From the NCBI GenBank assembly GCA_002348545.1, contig DEBM01000006.1, positions 62,001 to 126,000 on the forward strand: a DNA stretch of 64,000 nt, read 5' to 3'. The stretch is from Balneolaceae bacterium UBA2956 (GTDB lineage Bacteria; Bacteroidota; Rhodothermia; Balneolales; Balneolaceae). The notes under the pieces are model-generated. The model saw nothing but the letters and a program-made list of their open reading frames with translations, was not told the DNA's origin and made no database searches. How positions within the stretch are numbered: the stretch's first letter is position 1; the number at the start of each line of letters is the position of its first letter. The position numbers and the translations under genes were made by a program. This document shows, in pieces, positions 19,601 to 28,105 of the stretch.

Positions 19601-20263
19601 GCGCACCCAAAGATCCATGATACCGCCCTCATTCACCAAATCATCATCTACGCTCTGGATGAAGCATGCATGTGGCTGTGGATGAGTGTATGAGTCCTTG
19701 GAACGGGTTAGTTTTCCAGTTTTAGCATCTACATAGTAATGTCCCTGAGCTGGGCCATTGATGCCATACGCCCAATGAAGTCCCGTGTTGAACCACTGCG
19801 GGCTATTCGGTGCCGCCATTTGTGTAGCCAACATGTAGGCAATTTCATCATAAAATACTTTAGCATCCGCCTCACTATCAAAATACCCATGCTTCCATCC
19901 CCAGTACGTCCAGCAACCTGCGAGTCGATGAAAAACCTGGCGACTATCGACCTCATGTGTATATCGCTCATTTTCGGGGAATTGTTTCATCGCTGCTGTG
20001 TCTGCTACTGATCGCTGCAACCACGTTGGTATTCCTTTTTCATTAACCTTCTTAAGAACTGCAGGCACACCCGCTTTTCGGTAGTATTTTTGAGCAATGA
20101 TATCTGTTGCTACTTGCGACCAAGTTGATGGGACTTGTACATTTTCCATTTGGAAAACCATGGACCCATCGGGGTTTTTTATTTCAGAAGTTCGTTTGTC
20201 AAATGTTAGGGTATCAAATGGGGTTTTCCATGAGTCTTTTGTATAAAAACGATTGAATTTCAT
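16613..20263 (-). CDS. nrdJ: Vitamin B12-dependent (class II) ribonucleotide reductase
   Basis: The 1216-residue enzyme reduces ribonucleotides to deoxyribonucleotides with adenosylcobalamin as radical source. The active-site segment N-P-C-S-E is followed by [11 protein letters not shown], as in class II enzymes. The N-terminal part contains [10 protein letters not shown], and a TSCPD-type domain follows the barrel. The C-terminus ends in a cysteine cluster (C-V-E-C, C-L-K-C, then C-G and a penultimate Cys), the zinc/redox tail of the NrdJ-Z group. Length is typical. Its position downstream of a cobalamin-riboswitch-controlled uptake locus fits its cofactor need. The 466 bases upstream hold DnaA-box matches. 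No other reductase is in the window. Confidence 0.96.
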   Translation of the reverse strand: MKFNRFYTKDSWKTPFDTLTFDKRTSEIKNPDGSMVFQMENVQVPSTWSQVATDIIAQKYYRKAGVPAVLKKVNEKGIPTWLQRSVADTAAMKQFPENERYTHEVDSRQVFHRLAGCWTYWGWKHGYFDSEADAKVFYDEIAYMLATQMAAPNSPQWFNTGLHWAYGINGPAQGHYYVDAKTGKLTRSKDSYTHPQPHACFIQSVDDDLVNEGGIMDLWVREARLFKYGSGTGSNFSSIRGEDEPLSGGGRSSGLMSFLKIGDRAAGAIKSGGTTRRAAKMVTLDLDHPDIENYINWKVVEEQKVAALVAGSKTSQKHLKKIIGLCHEPVEIEGRTFNGEMSRNPLKNKALAQAIREAKKEHTPLNYIERVIQLAKQGFTDLEFDTYDTDWNSEAYNTVSGQNSNNSVRVPNSFMKAVLDDKDWHLHWRIEKERAEEEGRTPEACKTLKATELWDQIAYAAWSCADPGTQYHDTINEWHTCPEDGEIRASNPCSEYMFLDNTACNLASLNLMKFFTDNSCTIFDVESIRAASRFWTTVLEISVLMAQFPSKEIAELSYVFRTLGLGYANIGAALMVQGIPYDSPEGVAIAGAITAIMHMKAYETSAELASELGAFDGYERNKEHMLRVMRNHRRAAYNETTRAYEGLTVTPLGIDEAYCPDYLLTAARETADAAVEKGEKHGFRNAQVTVLAPTGTIGLVMDCDTTGIEPDFALVKFKKLAGGGYFKIINQCVPHALKTLGYTEKESKEIINFAKGYATLEGCPHINPESLAEKGFGVDQIRAIEAALPSSFDIKFAFNHFTLGDDFCKEVLGLSDEHLNDFTFDMLRHLEFSREQIQQANDYVCGTMTVEGAPHLKDEHLAVFDCANKCGRTGTRYISAEGHIRMMAAAQPFLSGAISKTINLPNEATVEDMKKAYMMSWEMMLKANALYRDGSKLSQPLNSMADVLEEIEDEVQETVDMVTAKAQSKVVEVAERIIHKYVARRQRLPFRREGYTQKVKIGGQSVYLRTGEYKNGQLGEIFIDMHREGAAFRSLLNCFAISISLGLQHGVPLEEFVDAFVFTKFEPSGMVNGNPHVKMSTSVIDYIFRELAVTYLGREDLAHVPVDDIHMRSLKVTGLDTNYDANLPLESTPTDQETPTPVTEPIAVVAQAITLSPESTATSNASAMKSGYENDYEKAKQLGYTGDACVECGSMTMVRNGTCLKCITCGSTSGCS

Positions 20264-20729
20264 GTGGCTACTTCGTTTGCGTTAGTTTCTCGTTAATGTA
20301 GTTACAGGTTAAGCCTGCGATGATGATATTTTATACTCCAATAGCCAGCCTGCCAGCGTAAGAAGTGACAACTAATATATATGCTCAAATGTATGCTAAC
20401 AAATTAAATCTGAATTTCTTTTCCACAATTACCTACACTTATCCACATTACAAAAATTACATATTTAATAGCTAGTGTTTGTAGATTTTGCAACCTGGTT
20501 ATTAAGCTATATATTTTATTATACAAACTTATAATAGCTTGAAAAGATGGTCTTAAATAAGCTTTAAAGGCACTTATTTTGCTAATAAGGATATTTAATA
20601 CTAAACTAAAATGTTATCCACATAATAAATAAATCATTTCAAATTATATTATATAAAATCACATTTTTTTCATAATATTGTGATAGACATATAATAAAAT
20701 GTATATTTTTTAGTTATATAAAAAGCTGA
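20264..20729. other. AT-rich nrdJ upstream region
   Basis: This region has 466 bases between the propeller gene and nrdJ with no gene I can support. It is very AT-rich, especially 20600-20720, and holds three DnaA-box-like 9-mers. No B12 box, NrdR-type palindrome or terminator is evident, so the nrdJ promoter probably lies here. This would separate nrdJ transcription at least partly from the upstream B12 uptake genes. Confidence 0.6.
20419..20622 (+). promoter_or_regulatory. Cluster of DnaA-box-like sites upstream of nrdJ
   Basis: Perfect TTATCCACA occurs at 20439-20447 and 20614-20622, and TTTTCCACA (one mismatch) at 20419-20427, all in the same orientation. The first two are 20 bases apart, close to two helical turns. 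They lie 155-360 bases upstream of the nrdJ start. In E. coli, DnaA binds upstream of nrdAB, so DnaA control of nrdJ is a possible reading. Binding is inferred only from the 9-mer. Confidence 0.45.
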
Positions 20730-22238
20730 CTATTTAATTAATAACATTTTCGTAACACGCTGATAGCCATTAAATAAAACATGTGCATAATACATACCCG
20801 AGGGTAAATTTTGGGCATCAAACGTGACTGTATGACGCCCCCTTTGTTTTATACTTTTCTCTAAGATGGCAACTTTTTGCCCTAATGAGTTAAATACTAG
20901 TATCTCAACCAATCCAGCCTCTGGAATAAAATATTTTAGCTGAGTGGTGGGATTAAATGGGTTGGGATAGTTAGGGTATAACTCAAAATCGGTCGCCCTC
21001 CAACTATTAAGTTGGTCCAATGCTGTACTTTCCATATCGTAGATCGCTAAAAAACTACTGGGTATGATTCCAACACTAAATTCATCCAAGTCCTGAAGGG
21101 TTTCGGTATCAATCACCCTAACAGAGCCTGCACTCACATAGTCTTTTGCATCGGCTAAATAAAGATGACCACGTGTAGGCTCATAAAAGAAGGAATAGTA
21201 TGAATCCGTTACAATGGTTTGAGTAGTTATATCCGCCTCAGTTATATCGACACGTTTGATACCTTCACTCTGAAGATACAGGTTATTCTCTGTAGGATCA
21301 TAACCAAGATGAATGCCGGCTTGCTTGAGCTCCAACTCCTTACTCACTTGCCATTGATGACTCTGTGCATCTTTTGTTATCCGAAAAAGACCTCCAGGTC
21401 GATGTGTACCTTCTATTAGATTCCACTGCTCATCATAATCTCCTGCATAACCTGTACAAACCACCCACAAATCTCCATTGCTATCTACGGTTATTTGGCC
21501 TGGACCAGATGCCACTACTAAGGTATCAACCACCGTATGTTGTACCGGATCAATAACCATTACAGTTGAATCTTGCCCAAAACCATAATTACCTACAAAT
21601 ACCGATTCTTGATGGTATACCATATACTCCGGGCCGTCTCCAACCGCAATCTTGGTGGAAAGAACTTGCTGAGTAGTAGGATTTATCAAATGAATCTCGT
21701 CCCCGTACAAATCAGTCACATAGGCCACTTCTGAGCTTAATATCAACAACTGCCTCGGGCTTGCTCCTTCACGCAGTGAAACAAGACCTTGCTGGGTAAA
21801 GGATTTAGAGTCCATTAATACAATTTGTGCTGAATTATTAATCACGGCATAGATCTGCCCTCTATCATAATGTAGGCTTTGAAGTACATCGCCTAAACCT
21901 ATGCCATTCACACCTAGAAAAATCCCGTCCTCAATTTTTTTGGTATCCGGATTATAGCGACTAATAGTAGCATTTGAAGAACCAAAGCCACCTTCATTAC
22001 CAATGAGTAGTTGCTCCAATTTAGCCCCTAATTCGACAACTGATTGTCCACTGAAATGAGTTTTATGCTGTGCATTGAGAGGTGCAGTCGTAACTGCGTA
22101 CCCACAAACAAGTAATGCAAGACCGCACAGTTTAGTAATCCTAGAAACACTGATTCTCAGATGCTTGATTTTATTGCTAAATGCTGTTTCATGTCGCTCT
22201 GTTAGACTCATTACAAAATTTGTTAGTATTAGTTTCAT
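20730..22238 (-). CDS. BtuG-like seven-bladed-propeller surface protein with T9SS sorting domain
   Basis: The 502-residue product has a long basic N-terminus and a signal sequence (G-L-A-L-L-V-C-G-Y-A to about residue 56), then YncE/DUF5074-type propeller repeats: N-E-G-G-F-G-S-S-N-A near the start, Y-A-V-I-N-N-S-A-Q-I, A-Y-V-T-D-L-Y-G-D-E-I, T-V-M-V-I-D-P and L-W-V-V-C-T-G-Y. From about residue 420 it ends in N-Y-P-N-P-F-N-P-T-T-Q-L plus an 80-residue T9SS type A domain. In Bacteroides, BtuG propellers next to BtuB are surface lipoproteins that capture B12; this one has no lipobox. It follows the BtuB-like gene by 41 bases under the same riboswitch. ATG 22211 is an alternative start. B12 binding is inference from context and fold. 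Confidence 0.78.
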   Translation of the reverse strand: MKLILTNFVMSLTERHETAFSNKIKHLRISVSRITKLCGLALLVCGYAVTTAPLNAQHKTHFSGQSVVELGAKLEQLLIGNEGGFGSSNATISRYNPDTKKIEDGIFLGVNGIGLGDVLQSLHYDRGQIYAVINNSAQIVLMDSKSFTQQGLVSLREGASPRQLLILSSEVAYVTDLYGDEIHLINPTTQQVLSTKIAVGDGPEYMVYHQESVFVGNYGFGQDSTVMVIDPVQHTVVDTLVVASGPGQITVDSNGDLWVVCTGYAGDYDEQWNLIEGTHRPGGLFRITKDAQSHQWQVSKELELKQAGIHLGYDPTENNLYLQSEGIKRVDITEADITTQTIVTDSYYSFFYEPTRGHLYLADAKDYVSAGSVRVIDTETLQDLDEFSVGIIPSSFLAIYDMESTALDQLNSWRATDFELYPNYPNPFNPTTQLKYFIPEAGLVEILVFNSLGQKVAILEKSIKQRGRHTVTFDAQNLPSGMYYAHVLFNGYQRVTKMLLIK

Positions 22239-22279
22239 AAAATTTGAATTATTTACATTTGTTATAGTTAAATATGCTA

Positions 22280-24526
22280 CTAAACACTCATGATTGTCCT
22301 GCTCCCACTTCCTGCACGTTTTAGTTGAATACTCAGCATGAAATGCCTACCTGGCATGGGGTAGTTTAGCACTTGCTCATAGGTCTCTGAAAAAATATTG
22401 TTTATCTCTAACCTCCAACTTAAGTTCCACAGCGGCCACCTAGAAACATTTCTACTAGCACCTTTAAAATCCTTATCGACTTGCTCTGTACCTAAAGTCC
22501 TGTCAGTTGCCCAAGGTATTTTGACACCAAAAGCTGCATTCCATGTTGAATACGCAGAAAGAGGATCAAAAGGGCTGGAATGATCTGCACTGCTATATCG
22601 CTCAGCCACATATGAATTAGAAAGCATGGCCTGCAATACTTTATACTGGACATGTATATAATGTTTAAACTGCCATTCGGGAGTGTAACGGAGTTGCATA
22701 TTTAGTGCGGGATCACCTTTGTAGCGTTCCTTATCTATGTACGCAATCACCTGATATACTCCACTTTTAACCACTCCACTAAACTGAGCATGATGGAATG
22801 CTAGGGCGATATCCGATTCTCCCCCTCTCGCAGTAATTGCTTCTAAATTAAGGGGCTTTGAAAGTCCCTGTTCATCTGGCAACCAACGTATTCCATTGTT
22901 CACAGTATTCCAATAATAACTCAACTGCACATCGGCTCTTAACTTTCCCCCATCCCAATGTAGCAGAGTCTGAGCCCACTGCAGTCCACTTTCTATCGAA
23001 TAAACCTGTTCACTGCTAAGATCTAAATTCCCTAAAACCGGCCAATATAAATCATTGAATGTAGGTATGACTGAATGTTTAGCCGAGAGGAAGCGAATTC
23101 CAAGTGCCTTAGTTAGCTTCATGTTCCAACCTAACTCTCCAGACCAATTCCACCCAAAATCATTGTAATAGGCTTGATGCATATCAACCCTAAGGATATT
23201 TCTCGTTCCATATTCTCCGTGGAGAGTATGCCGGTGTGAAAGTGACCATCGAGAACGTGTTACATCATAATCTGTACTATTTACACCTGTAATTGACCAC
23301 TCTATCAAACTTTGTAAATAAGCGAGCTTTCCTAATCTGTTTTGGTGTTCGATACGGAGAATGCTACTCCAAATATCGCTTTCACTATCAATCTCTTTAT
23401 CGGGATCTTTAAAATCTAGTGCTTGCCATAGACCAAAATGTTGTATTCTCCACTGATTCCTAATCCCCCACCTCAACCCTTGCATCCAACGTAAATAAGC
23501 ATCGGATTGACTCGCTCTAAGAGTAGGCGATAGCTTGCTCCCCGGTATATTATTGTCTTGGGTAAACGCCCAAATGGTACTTTGATATTCACTTTTAGCG
23601 ACAAGGGAGCGTAAGGATGAAAACGTTCTGTTGTAAATTTTATCCCTAGAGCCTTTCAACATCACCTTGCTTGGTTCTTTTTTAAAATTGAATAAAACTG
23701 AATGAGATTGAGAGTCATTATTCTCACGGCTAAACCATTTAGGAATTATGGCTCGCTGCTCTGGGTCAAAAACTCGTTTTTTATAGTCAAAATTATTCTC
23801 AGCCGCCATGCGGTACAGTCTTAGATCCCAGGATATATTATCTTTGGAAGATGCCGCATGAACCCTCGTCTGCTTTGCCCCATAATCACCGATTGAATAC
23901 TGAAAAGCTATCCTATCTCTATCAATCGTTTGCTGAAGAATATGCATCGATCCAGCTCCACTCTGACCAAATCGAGCTTGCCCTAAGCCAGGAGTGAATA
24001 ATACTGCGTCAAATAAATTACTTGGTATTAAAGACAAATCCACTACGCCAAGCATAGGATGATTTAACCCGAAACCATTCCAAACTACCTGAGTCCTGGA
24101 CGCTGGTAAGCCTCTTTGGGAAAGTAAAGCTAAGCTACCTGGGCCGTTAGTTTGCACATAGGCCGAACTAAATTCTTGTGCAATACTTCCCATATGCGAC
24201 GCCAAACGAAGTTCTAAAAGTTCTTTTGATAATCGTCCATACTGAGTTCCAAGCAGTTGAAAATCTTGGTAAGGATACTGGGCTATAATTTCTATTTCGG
24301 CTAAGCCTATAATTGGTGGATTAGCCAAGGTATCCTTAACTTGAACTCGCAGTTCATAGGTCATGGCATGAATGCTAGTATCAGAAGTAATCTGTATTAT
24401 CAGAATAGTTAGAACAAAAAGAGCTGTCTGCTTGCTATAGATGGGTTTAATAGCCCAACTATATCCAAGTTTATCTACGAGGATTGAAAAATTACTATTG
24501 AATAAATGAAAAAATCTACCCATCAC
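22280..24526 (-). CDS. btuB: TonB-dependent outer membrane receptor, BtuB-like (cobalamin)
   Basis: The 748-residue protein has an N-terminal hydrophobic segment (about residues 34-53), a plug domain (about 85-200, with V-Q-T-N-G-P-G-S-L-A-L-L-S-Q-R-G and F-G-Q-S-G-A-G-S-M) and a beta-barrel rich in alternating aromatic strands. The end reads Y-P-M-P-G-R-H-F-M-L-S-I-Q-L, the P-M-P-G-R closing-strand motif common in BtuB-type receptors. It should import cobalamin or corrinoids across the outer membrane using TonB energy. The substrate call rests on the cobalamin riboswitch in its leader and the BtuG-like partner downstream. No clear Shine-Dalgarno precedes ATG 24526. Confidence 0.85.
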   Translation of the reverse strand: MMGRFFHLFNSNFSILVDKLGYSWAIKPIYSKQTALFVLTILIIQITSDTSIHAMTYELRVQVKDTLANPPIIGLAEIEIIAQYPYQDFQLLGTQYGRLSKELLELRLASHMGSIAQEFSSAYVQTNGPGSLALLSQRGLPASRTQVVWNGFGLNHPMLGVVDLSLIPSNLFDAVLFTPGLGQARFGQSGAGSMHILQQTIDRDRIAFQYSIGDYGAKQTRVHAASSKDNISWDLRLYRMAAENNFDYKKRVFDPEQRAIIPKWFSRENNDSQSHSVLFNFKKEPSKVMLKGSRDKIYNRTFSSLRSLVAKSEYQSTIWAFTQDNNIPGSKLSPTLRASQSDAYLRWMQGLRWGIRNQWRIQHFGLWQALDFKDPDKEIDSESDIWSSILRIEHQNRLGKLAYLQSLIEWSITGVNSTDYDVTRSRWSLSHRHTLHGEYGTRNILRVDMHQAYYNDFGWNWSGELGWNMKLTKALGIRFLSAKHSVIPTFNDLYWPVLGNLDLSSEQVYSIESGLQWAQTLLHWDGGKLRADVQLSYYWNTVNNGIRWLPDEQGLSKPLNLEAITARGGESDIALAFHHAQFSGVVKSGVYQVIAYIDKERYKGDPALNMQLRYTPEWQFKHYIHVQYKVLQAMLSNSYVAERYSSADHSSPFDPLSAYSTWNAAFGVKIPWATDRTLGTEQVDKDFKGASRNVSRWPLWNLSWRLEINNIFSETYEQVLNYPMPGRHFMLSIQLKRAGSGSRTIMSV

Positions 24527-24601
24527 ACGGTATGCACAATTAGATGAAAAGCTTTAAACGCACATCTGATTGTCATTATGTACTAATTAATTGTTGCCCA
24601 C

Positions 24602-24627
24602 GGAAATTCTAGCTCCCGAAAATTTCC
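24602..24627 (-). promoter_or_regulatory. Hairpin in the riboswitch expression platform
   Basis: On the minus strand G-G-A-A-A-T-T pairs with A-A-T-T-T-C-C around a 12-base loop, between the aptamer and the btuB start. No T-run follows, so it does not look like an intrinsic terminator. Control may act on translation, or another fold may be used. Confidence 0.4.
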
Positions 24628-24650
24628 TGAGAAATAGATGCTGGATGCGT

Positions 24651-24839
24651 TGATGGCAGGTCTCCTGACTTTTCCACCCCGAGGCCTTCCCGTTAACTTA
24701 ATAACAGTGGCAAGATTTGCTCGTAGGATTCATGTGAATAATTCATTACTAATGAAGTCATTCAAATGGAATTACAGTTGCGGGTACAGCTCCGGATTTA
24801 CACCGGATTCCCTTTTGATCTCTTTTGAGAGAACCATCA
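24651..24839 (-). promoter_or_regulatory. Cobalamin (B12) riboswitch
   Basis: On the minus strand the aptamer is nearly textbook. In order it has GGGAATCCGGTG (24801-24812), AATCCGGAGCTG, CCCGCAACTGTAA (24772-24784), GCCACTG (24705-24711), GGGAAGGC (24684-24691) and the B12 box AGTCAGGAGACCTGCC (24655-24670). Closing arms TGATGG and CCATCA lie at 24834-24839 and 24651-24656. It precedes the BtuB-like receptor gene by 124 bases. By family knowledge adenosylcobalamin or another cobalamin binds and lowers expression of uptake genes when the vitamin is plentiful. Confidence 0.96.
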
Positions 24840-25022
24840 CTATTTCAAAGAGTACGTGTAATATAAATGCTCCTTAAATTAATCCAAAATGATATTTACA
24901 AATCAATATTAAAGTTTATACTTTAGAATAATTATCAAAGGCAAATCCTACTTAATCTGTTCCCATGGTATGATTTCATTTATCATCTCATTTTATTCAA
25001 CTAAACAGTATTTGACCGTTTT

Positions 25023-25763
25023 ATGAAGCCCCAAAATACTGCTACAATTGATAGCAGTCGAATACATCGTGAATTTTTTACTGTCCGAGCATCGGAAACT
25101 GCGCCCAATGAGCGTATTCATTTGAGTGCCTTAGCTAGGTTATTTCAAGAAGTGGCCGGCAATAATGCTAAAAAACTTTCTTTTGATATTAAAGATATCC
25201 AAAATCAGAATATAAGCTGGATTTTACATCGGCTTCAGATCCAAATAAAACGCCTACCCAAATGGAGAGAGAACATTGAAATTCGGACATGGCCTGCACT
25301 CGGGGATAGCTTAAAAGCCATCCGAAATTATGAAGTATGGGATACCAAGAATAACTTAATAGTGAAATCCATCAGCTACTGGATGATCATTGATTTGGAT
25401 AGCAGGAAACCCAAACGAATCCCAAAAGATATACTCAACAGGAGATTTCCAGAACGACCTCATGCTTTAGAACCTACTAATAGCCGTCTACAAGCGTTTA
25501 ACCCAAGCGAAGCAGAGCAAGAAATCAGGATGCAAAGCTATGCTTATCACCTTGACATGAATAATCACATCAACAATACACACTATATCGACTGGATGCT
25601 CGAAATACTTCGATCAAAACAGAGGCAGAACCTACATTGGTTTGACCTGGTATTTCTCAACGAATTAGGATCTTATATACCCTTAAGAGTACAGGGCAAG
25701 GATGATCGAATTCAGCTTCTTAATACTGATTTAAAAGTAATTGCGTTGGCTCAATGGTTTTAA
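25023..25763 (+). CDS. Acyl-ACP thioesterase
   Basis: The 246-residue protein is a double hot-dog-fold acyl-[acyl carrier protein] thioesterase of the FatA/FatB-like family. The N-terminal half shows W-I-L-H-R-L-Q-I-Q-I and I-R-T-W-P; the second half holds the active-site region D-M-N-N-H-I-N-N-T-H-Y-I-D-W-M with the conserved Asn and His. It releases free fatty acids from ACP in the cytoplasm, or adjusts chain length in bacteria. The gene is divergent from the riboswitch-controlled btuB unit and convergent with the symporter gene, so it is monocistronic. Length is normal for bacterial members. Confidence 0.88.
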   Translation: MKPQNTATIDSSRIHREFFTVRASETAPNERIHLSALARLFQEVAGNNAKKLSFDIKDIQNQNISWILHRLQIQIKRLPKWRENIEIRTWPALGDSLKAIRNYEVWDTKNNLIVKSISYWMIIDLDSRKPKRIPKDILNRRFPERPHALEPTNSRLQAFNPSEAEQEIRMQSYAYHLDMNNHINNTHYIDWMLEILRSKQRQNLHWFDLVFLNELGSYIPLRVQGKDDRIQLLNTDLKVIALAQWF

Positions 25764-25830
25764 CTCAATCCTAATTGGGGGGACAAAATCCTAGTTCATC
25801 ATAAGGACTTATTTTTTAAATCGTCGATAA

Positions 25831-27132
25831 TTAGTCATCGAAGTTGGGTACGTTGAGTAAACCTTCGGTAGAAGCTACCACATAAGCTACAGCGGCATCC
25901 CCTGTGACATTAACCACGGTTCGGCACATATCCAATATTCGATCAACCCCTAAAATTAATGCAATTCCAGCGGTAGGTACTTGAATAGTTTCAAGTACAA
26001 CTACCAGCATAATAATACCGGCACCAGGCACACCAGCAGCACCCACAGATGCAGCAGCTGCCGTCACAACTATCATGAGCTGCTGGGCAATCGTTAAATC
26101 CATTCCTAGGGCTTGGGCAATGAATACCGCAGCAATCGCTTGATAAACACTAGTACCATCCATATTTATGGTTGCCCCAACTGGTAACACAAAACTTGTT
26201 ACCTCTTCGTCAACTCCTAGGTTTTTTTCTACCCGTTCCATAGTGACAGGTAAAGTAGCTGCACTGGAACTGGTACTAAAACCAAGCAACATAGCTGGAC
26301 GTATTGCCTTAAAGAATTGAAAAAGACCCACATCCTTACTAAAAATCTTAAACATGCTGCTATACACTAAAAAGACATGAATTATTAAGGCAAATAAAAC
26401 GGTTAAGCTATACCAACCCAGTGCTGCAAGTAACTCAAAAGCCTTTCCTAAATCATCTCCTGCTAAATCAATTATGAGTGAAGCCATTAACGCAAATACC
26501 CCAAAGGGTGCTGTTTTCATTATAAGTTCAACTATAAGGATGATAACATCATTAAATGCATCAAATATCGCTACTAATGTCTTCGCTTTTTTGCCACCCA
26601 TGTGAATAATTCCAACCCCTAATAAAATGGCAACGAATACTACTTGCAGCATCCTTGAGTTATCAGAAGCAGCAGCAAAAAAGTTATCCGGGACTACATC
26701 CACCACAAAGTCTAAAACCCCTCTATTGAGCACTTCATCAGCTGATGCACTACGGTATTCCAGTGAGCTCGAATAAGTTTCTTGGAGGCTGTCCATAGTG
26801 TCCTGAGGTAAGGATTTTCCTGGCTGAAATGTATTCACCGTCACCAAGCCTATAGTTATTGCTAGCAAGGTGGTTATCATATAAATTAATACCGTTTTCC
26901 CTCCCATTCGGGAAAGCCTTGTCGTATCATTTAAGCTGGCTACACCTGCCACCAAAGATGCAAGCACTAGGGGTACTGCAATGAGTTTTAATAGTTTGAC
27001 AAAAATAGTTCCAAAGGGTTTTATAAATTCTGATGTGAAATTGTTCCAACCAACGACACTAGACAACAAACCCCATGCTAGTCCTAAGAATAAACCAATA
27101 ACAATCTGCCAATGTAATTTTTTATACCACAT
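25831..27132 (-). CDS. Dicarboxylate/amino acid:cation symporter (SDF family)
   Basis: From ATG 27132 the 433-residue product begins M-W-Y-K-K-L-H-W-Q-I-V-I-G-L, the usual family start. Eight membrane helices and two re-entrant hairpins are expected: the first hairpin carries S-T-S-S-S-A-A-T-L-P and helix 7 carries T-I-N-M-D-G-T, the sodium and substrate sites of GltPh/DctA-type carriers. It takes up glutamate, aspartate or C4-dicarboxylates with sodium or protons. The frame is open to 27198, but those residues overlap the DUF92 gene. It starts two bases after the DUF92 stop, suggesting a two-gene unit. Confidence 0.92.
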   Translation of the reverse strand: MWYKKLHWQIVIGLFLGLAWGLLSSVVGWNNFTSEFIKPFGTIFVKLLKLIAVPLVLASLVAGVASLNDTTRLSRMGGKTVLIYMITTLLAITIGLVTVNTFQPGKSLPQDTMDSLQETYSSSLEYRSASADEVLNRGVLDFVVDVVPDNFFAAASDNSRMLQVVFVAILLGVGIIHMGGKKAKTLVAIFDAFNDVIILIVELIMKTAPFGVFALMASLIIDLAGDDLGKAFELLAALGWYSLTVLFALIIHVFLVYSSMFKIFSKDVGLFQFFKAIRPAMLLGFSTSSSAATLPVTMERVEKNLGVDEEVTSFVLPVGATINMDGTSVYQAIAAVFIAQALGMDLTIAQQLMIVVTAAAASVGAAGVPGAGIIMLVVVLETIQVPTAGIALILGVDRILDMCRTVVNVTGDAAVAYVVASTEGLLNVPNFDD

Positions 27133-27134
27133 AC

Positions 27135-27962
27135 TCACTGCTGAATAATTAAATAAATAACGACGGTTAATAGACTTGCTAATCCAGCTGATAACCAATT
27201 AACTATATTGTTGTCAACATACAAAAAATGAGAAGAAAAAAATCGGTTTGTTGTATTAACTAGATTTTGACCCTGAAGATTTGCTCCTAACCAAGAGTCC
27301 ATAAAGGTAGCCGCCAACCCTGTACTAGCTACTAATGTACCCATTACGATCGAATTGTTAGGATGTAACAACCATACAAGTAAGCCAACGCTTAGAGCAC
27401 CAGCCACTGCTGCTAAAGTTCCAGCTATACTTATAGCGCCATCGGTACCTGGCGGCACTTGTTTAAACCCTTTGAAAGACCATGTTCTACCCTTGACACG
27501 GTTGCCGCCAATTTCTGAAGCCCATGTATCTGACGTAGCAAAGGCAATACTAGAATAGGCAGCTAACTTAAGAATTTCGAGATCTATCAATAACCCAAGC
27601 AATGTAAAGAAACCAAACCAAAATCCATTGGCCCAAACCTGAGCTCCTATTCTGCGAAATTTAAGTTCCCTAAGATGGTCTCCACTACTACTATTTTTGG
27701 ATAACAGTGAACTACTAATAAAAAAATATAATATAATTGCAGCGCCCTCAATGCCAGCAACACCAAAGGTAATAACTCCCAGTAACCATGCAGAAGTTGA
27801 ACCATCAAGACTAAGCCAATTCAAAAAAAATGAGAGCGCAGCAAATGTTCCTCCCACCAAAACACCCCAAAGGATTCTTTGCTGAGTTTCAGCATCTGCA
27901 ACGCCAACAAAACCCAAAATGAGTAAAAAGAGTAAAAAAATATTGGTTATTCTATCAACCAT
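27135..27962 (-). CDS. DUF92 family integral membrane protein
   Basis: From ATG 27962 the 275-residue product has about seven hydrophobic segments and the family hallmark F-A-T-S-D-T-W-A-S-E-I-G-G, followed by K-G-F-K-Q-V-P-P-G-T-D-G-A-I-S. Plant VTE6, a phytyl-phosphate kinase, belongs to this family, and bacterial members (TIGR00297) are thought to act on prenyl or related phosphates; the function here is not established. The frame is open to 28031, but that extension looks non-coding and precedes the first helix without a signal. The symporter gene follows after two bases. Confidence 0.85.
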   Translation of the reverse strand: MVDRITNIFLLFLLILGFVGVADAETQQRILWGVLVGGTFAALSFFLNWLSLDGSTSAWLLGVITFGVAGIEGAAIILYFFISSSLLSKNSSSGDHLRELKFRRIGAQVWANGFWFGFFTLLGLLIDLEILKLAAYSSIAFATSDTWASEIGGNRVKGRTWSFKGFKQVPPGTDGAISIAGTLAAVAGALSVGLLVWLLHPNNSIVMGTLVASTGLAATFMDSWLGANLQGQNLVNTTNRFFSSHFLYVDNNIVNWLSAGLASLLTVVIYLIIQQ

Positions 27963-28105
27963 GGATTTTTGTCTACTTAACAATTTCTGAACACATATAA
28001 GATGTTTCGCCACGCATTTTCTAGATAACAATGTATTACCTTAACTAAGAAAACTTTTCAATGACTTGGCTAACCCTAACTACAAATAAATAGTATTTAC
28101 CCGAA

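Larger units (their letters stand above)
24527..25022. other. Leader and divergent promoter region between btuB and the thioesterase gene
   Basis: The 496 bases hold the cobalamin riboswitch (24651-24839, minus strand), its short expression platform (24527-24650) and, at 24840-25022, an AT-rich stretch that must carry divergent promoters. A 79-codon plus-strand frame (24638-24877) is only the antisense of the riboswitch and is not a gene. Confidence 0.8.

Noticed and set aside
20264..20729. Chromosomal replication origin
   Set aside because: DnaA boxes and AT-rich DNA are suggestive, but no dnaA, gidA, parAB or dnaN gene is near and strand-skew could not be computed; kept only as regulatory sites.
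20264..20729. A second cobalamin riboswitch in front of nrdJ
   Set aside because: No B12 box, GCCACTG or CCCGCAACTGTAA element is present in this gap on either strand.
24651..24839. Riboswitch controlling the plus-strand acyl-ACP thioesterase gene
   Set aside because: All aptamer elements read on the minus strand, toward the BtuB-like gene.
24638..24877. 79-codon plus-strand open frame
   Set aside because: It is the antisense strand of the cobalamin riboswitch, whose conserved elements explain the sequence fully.
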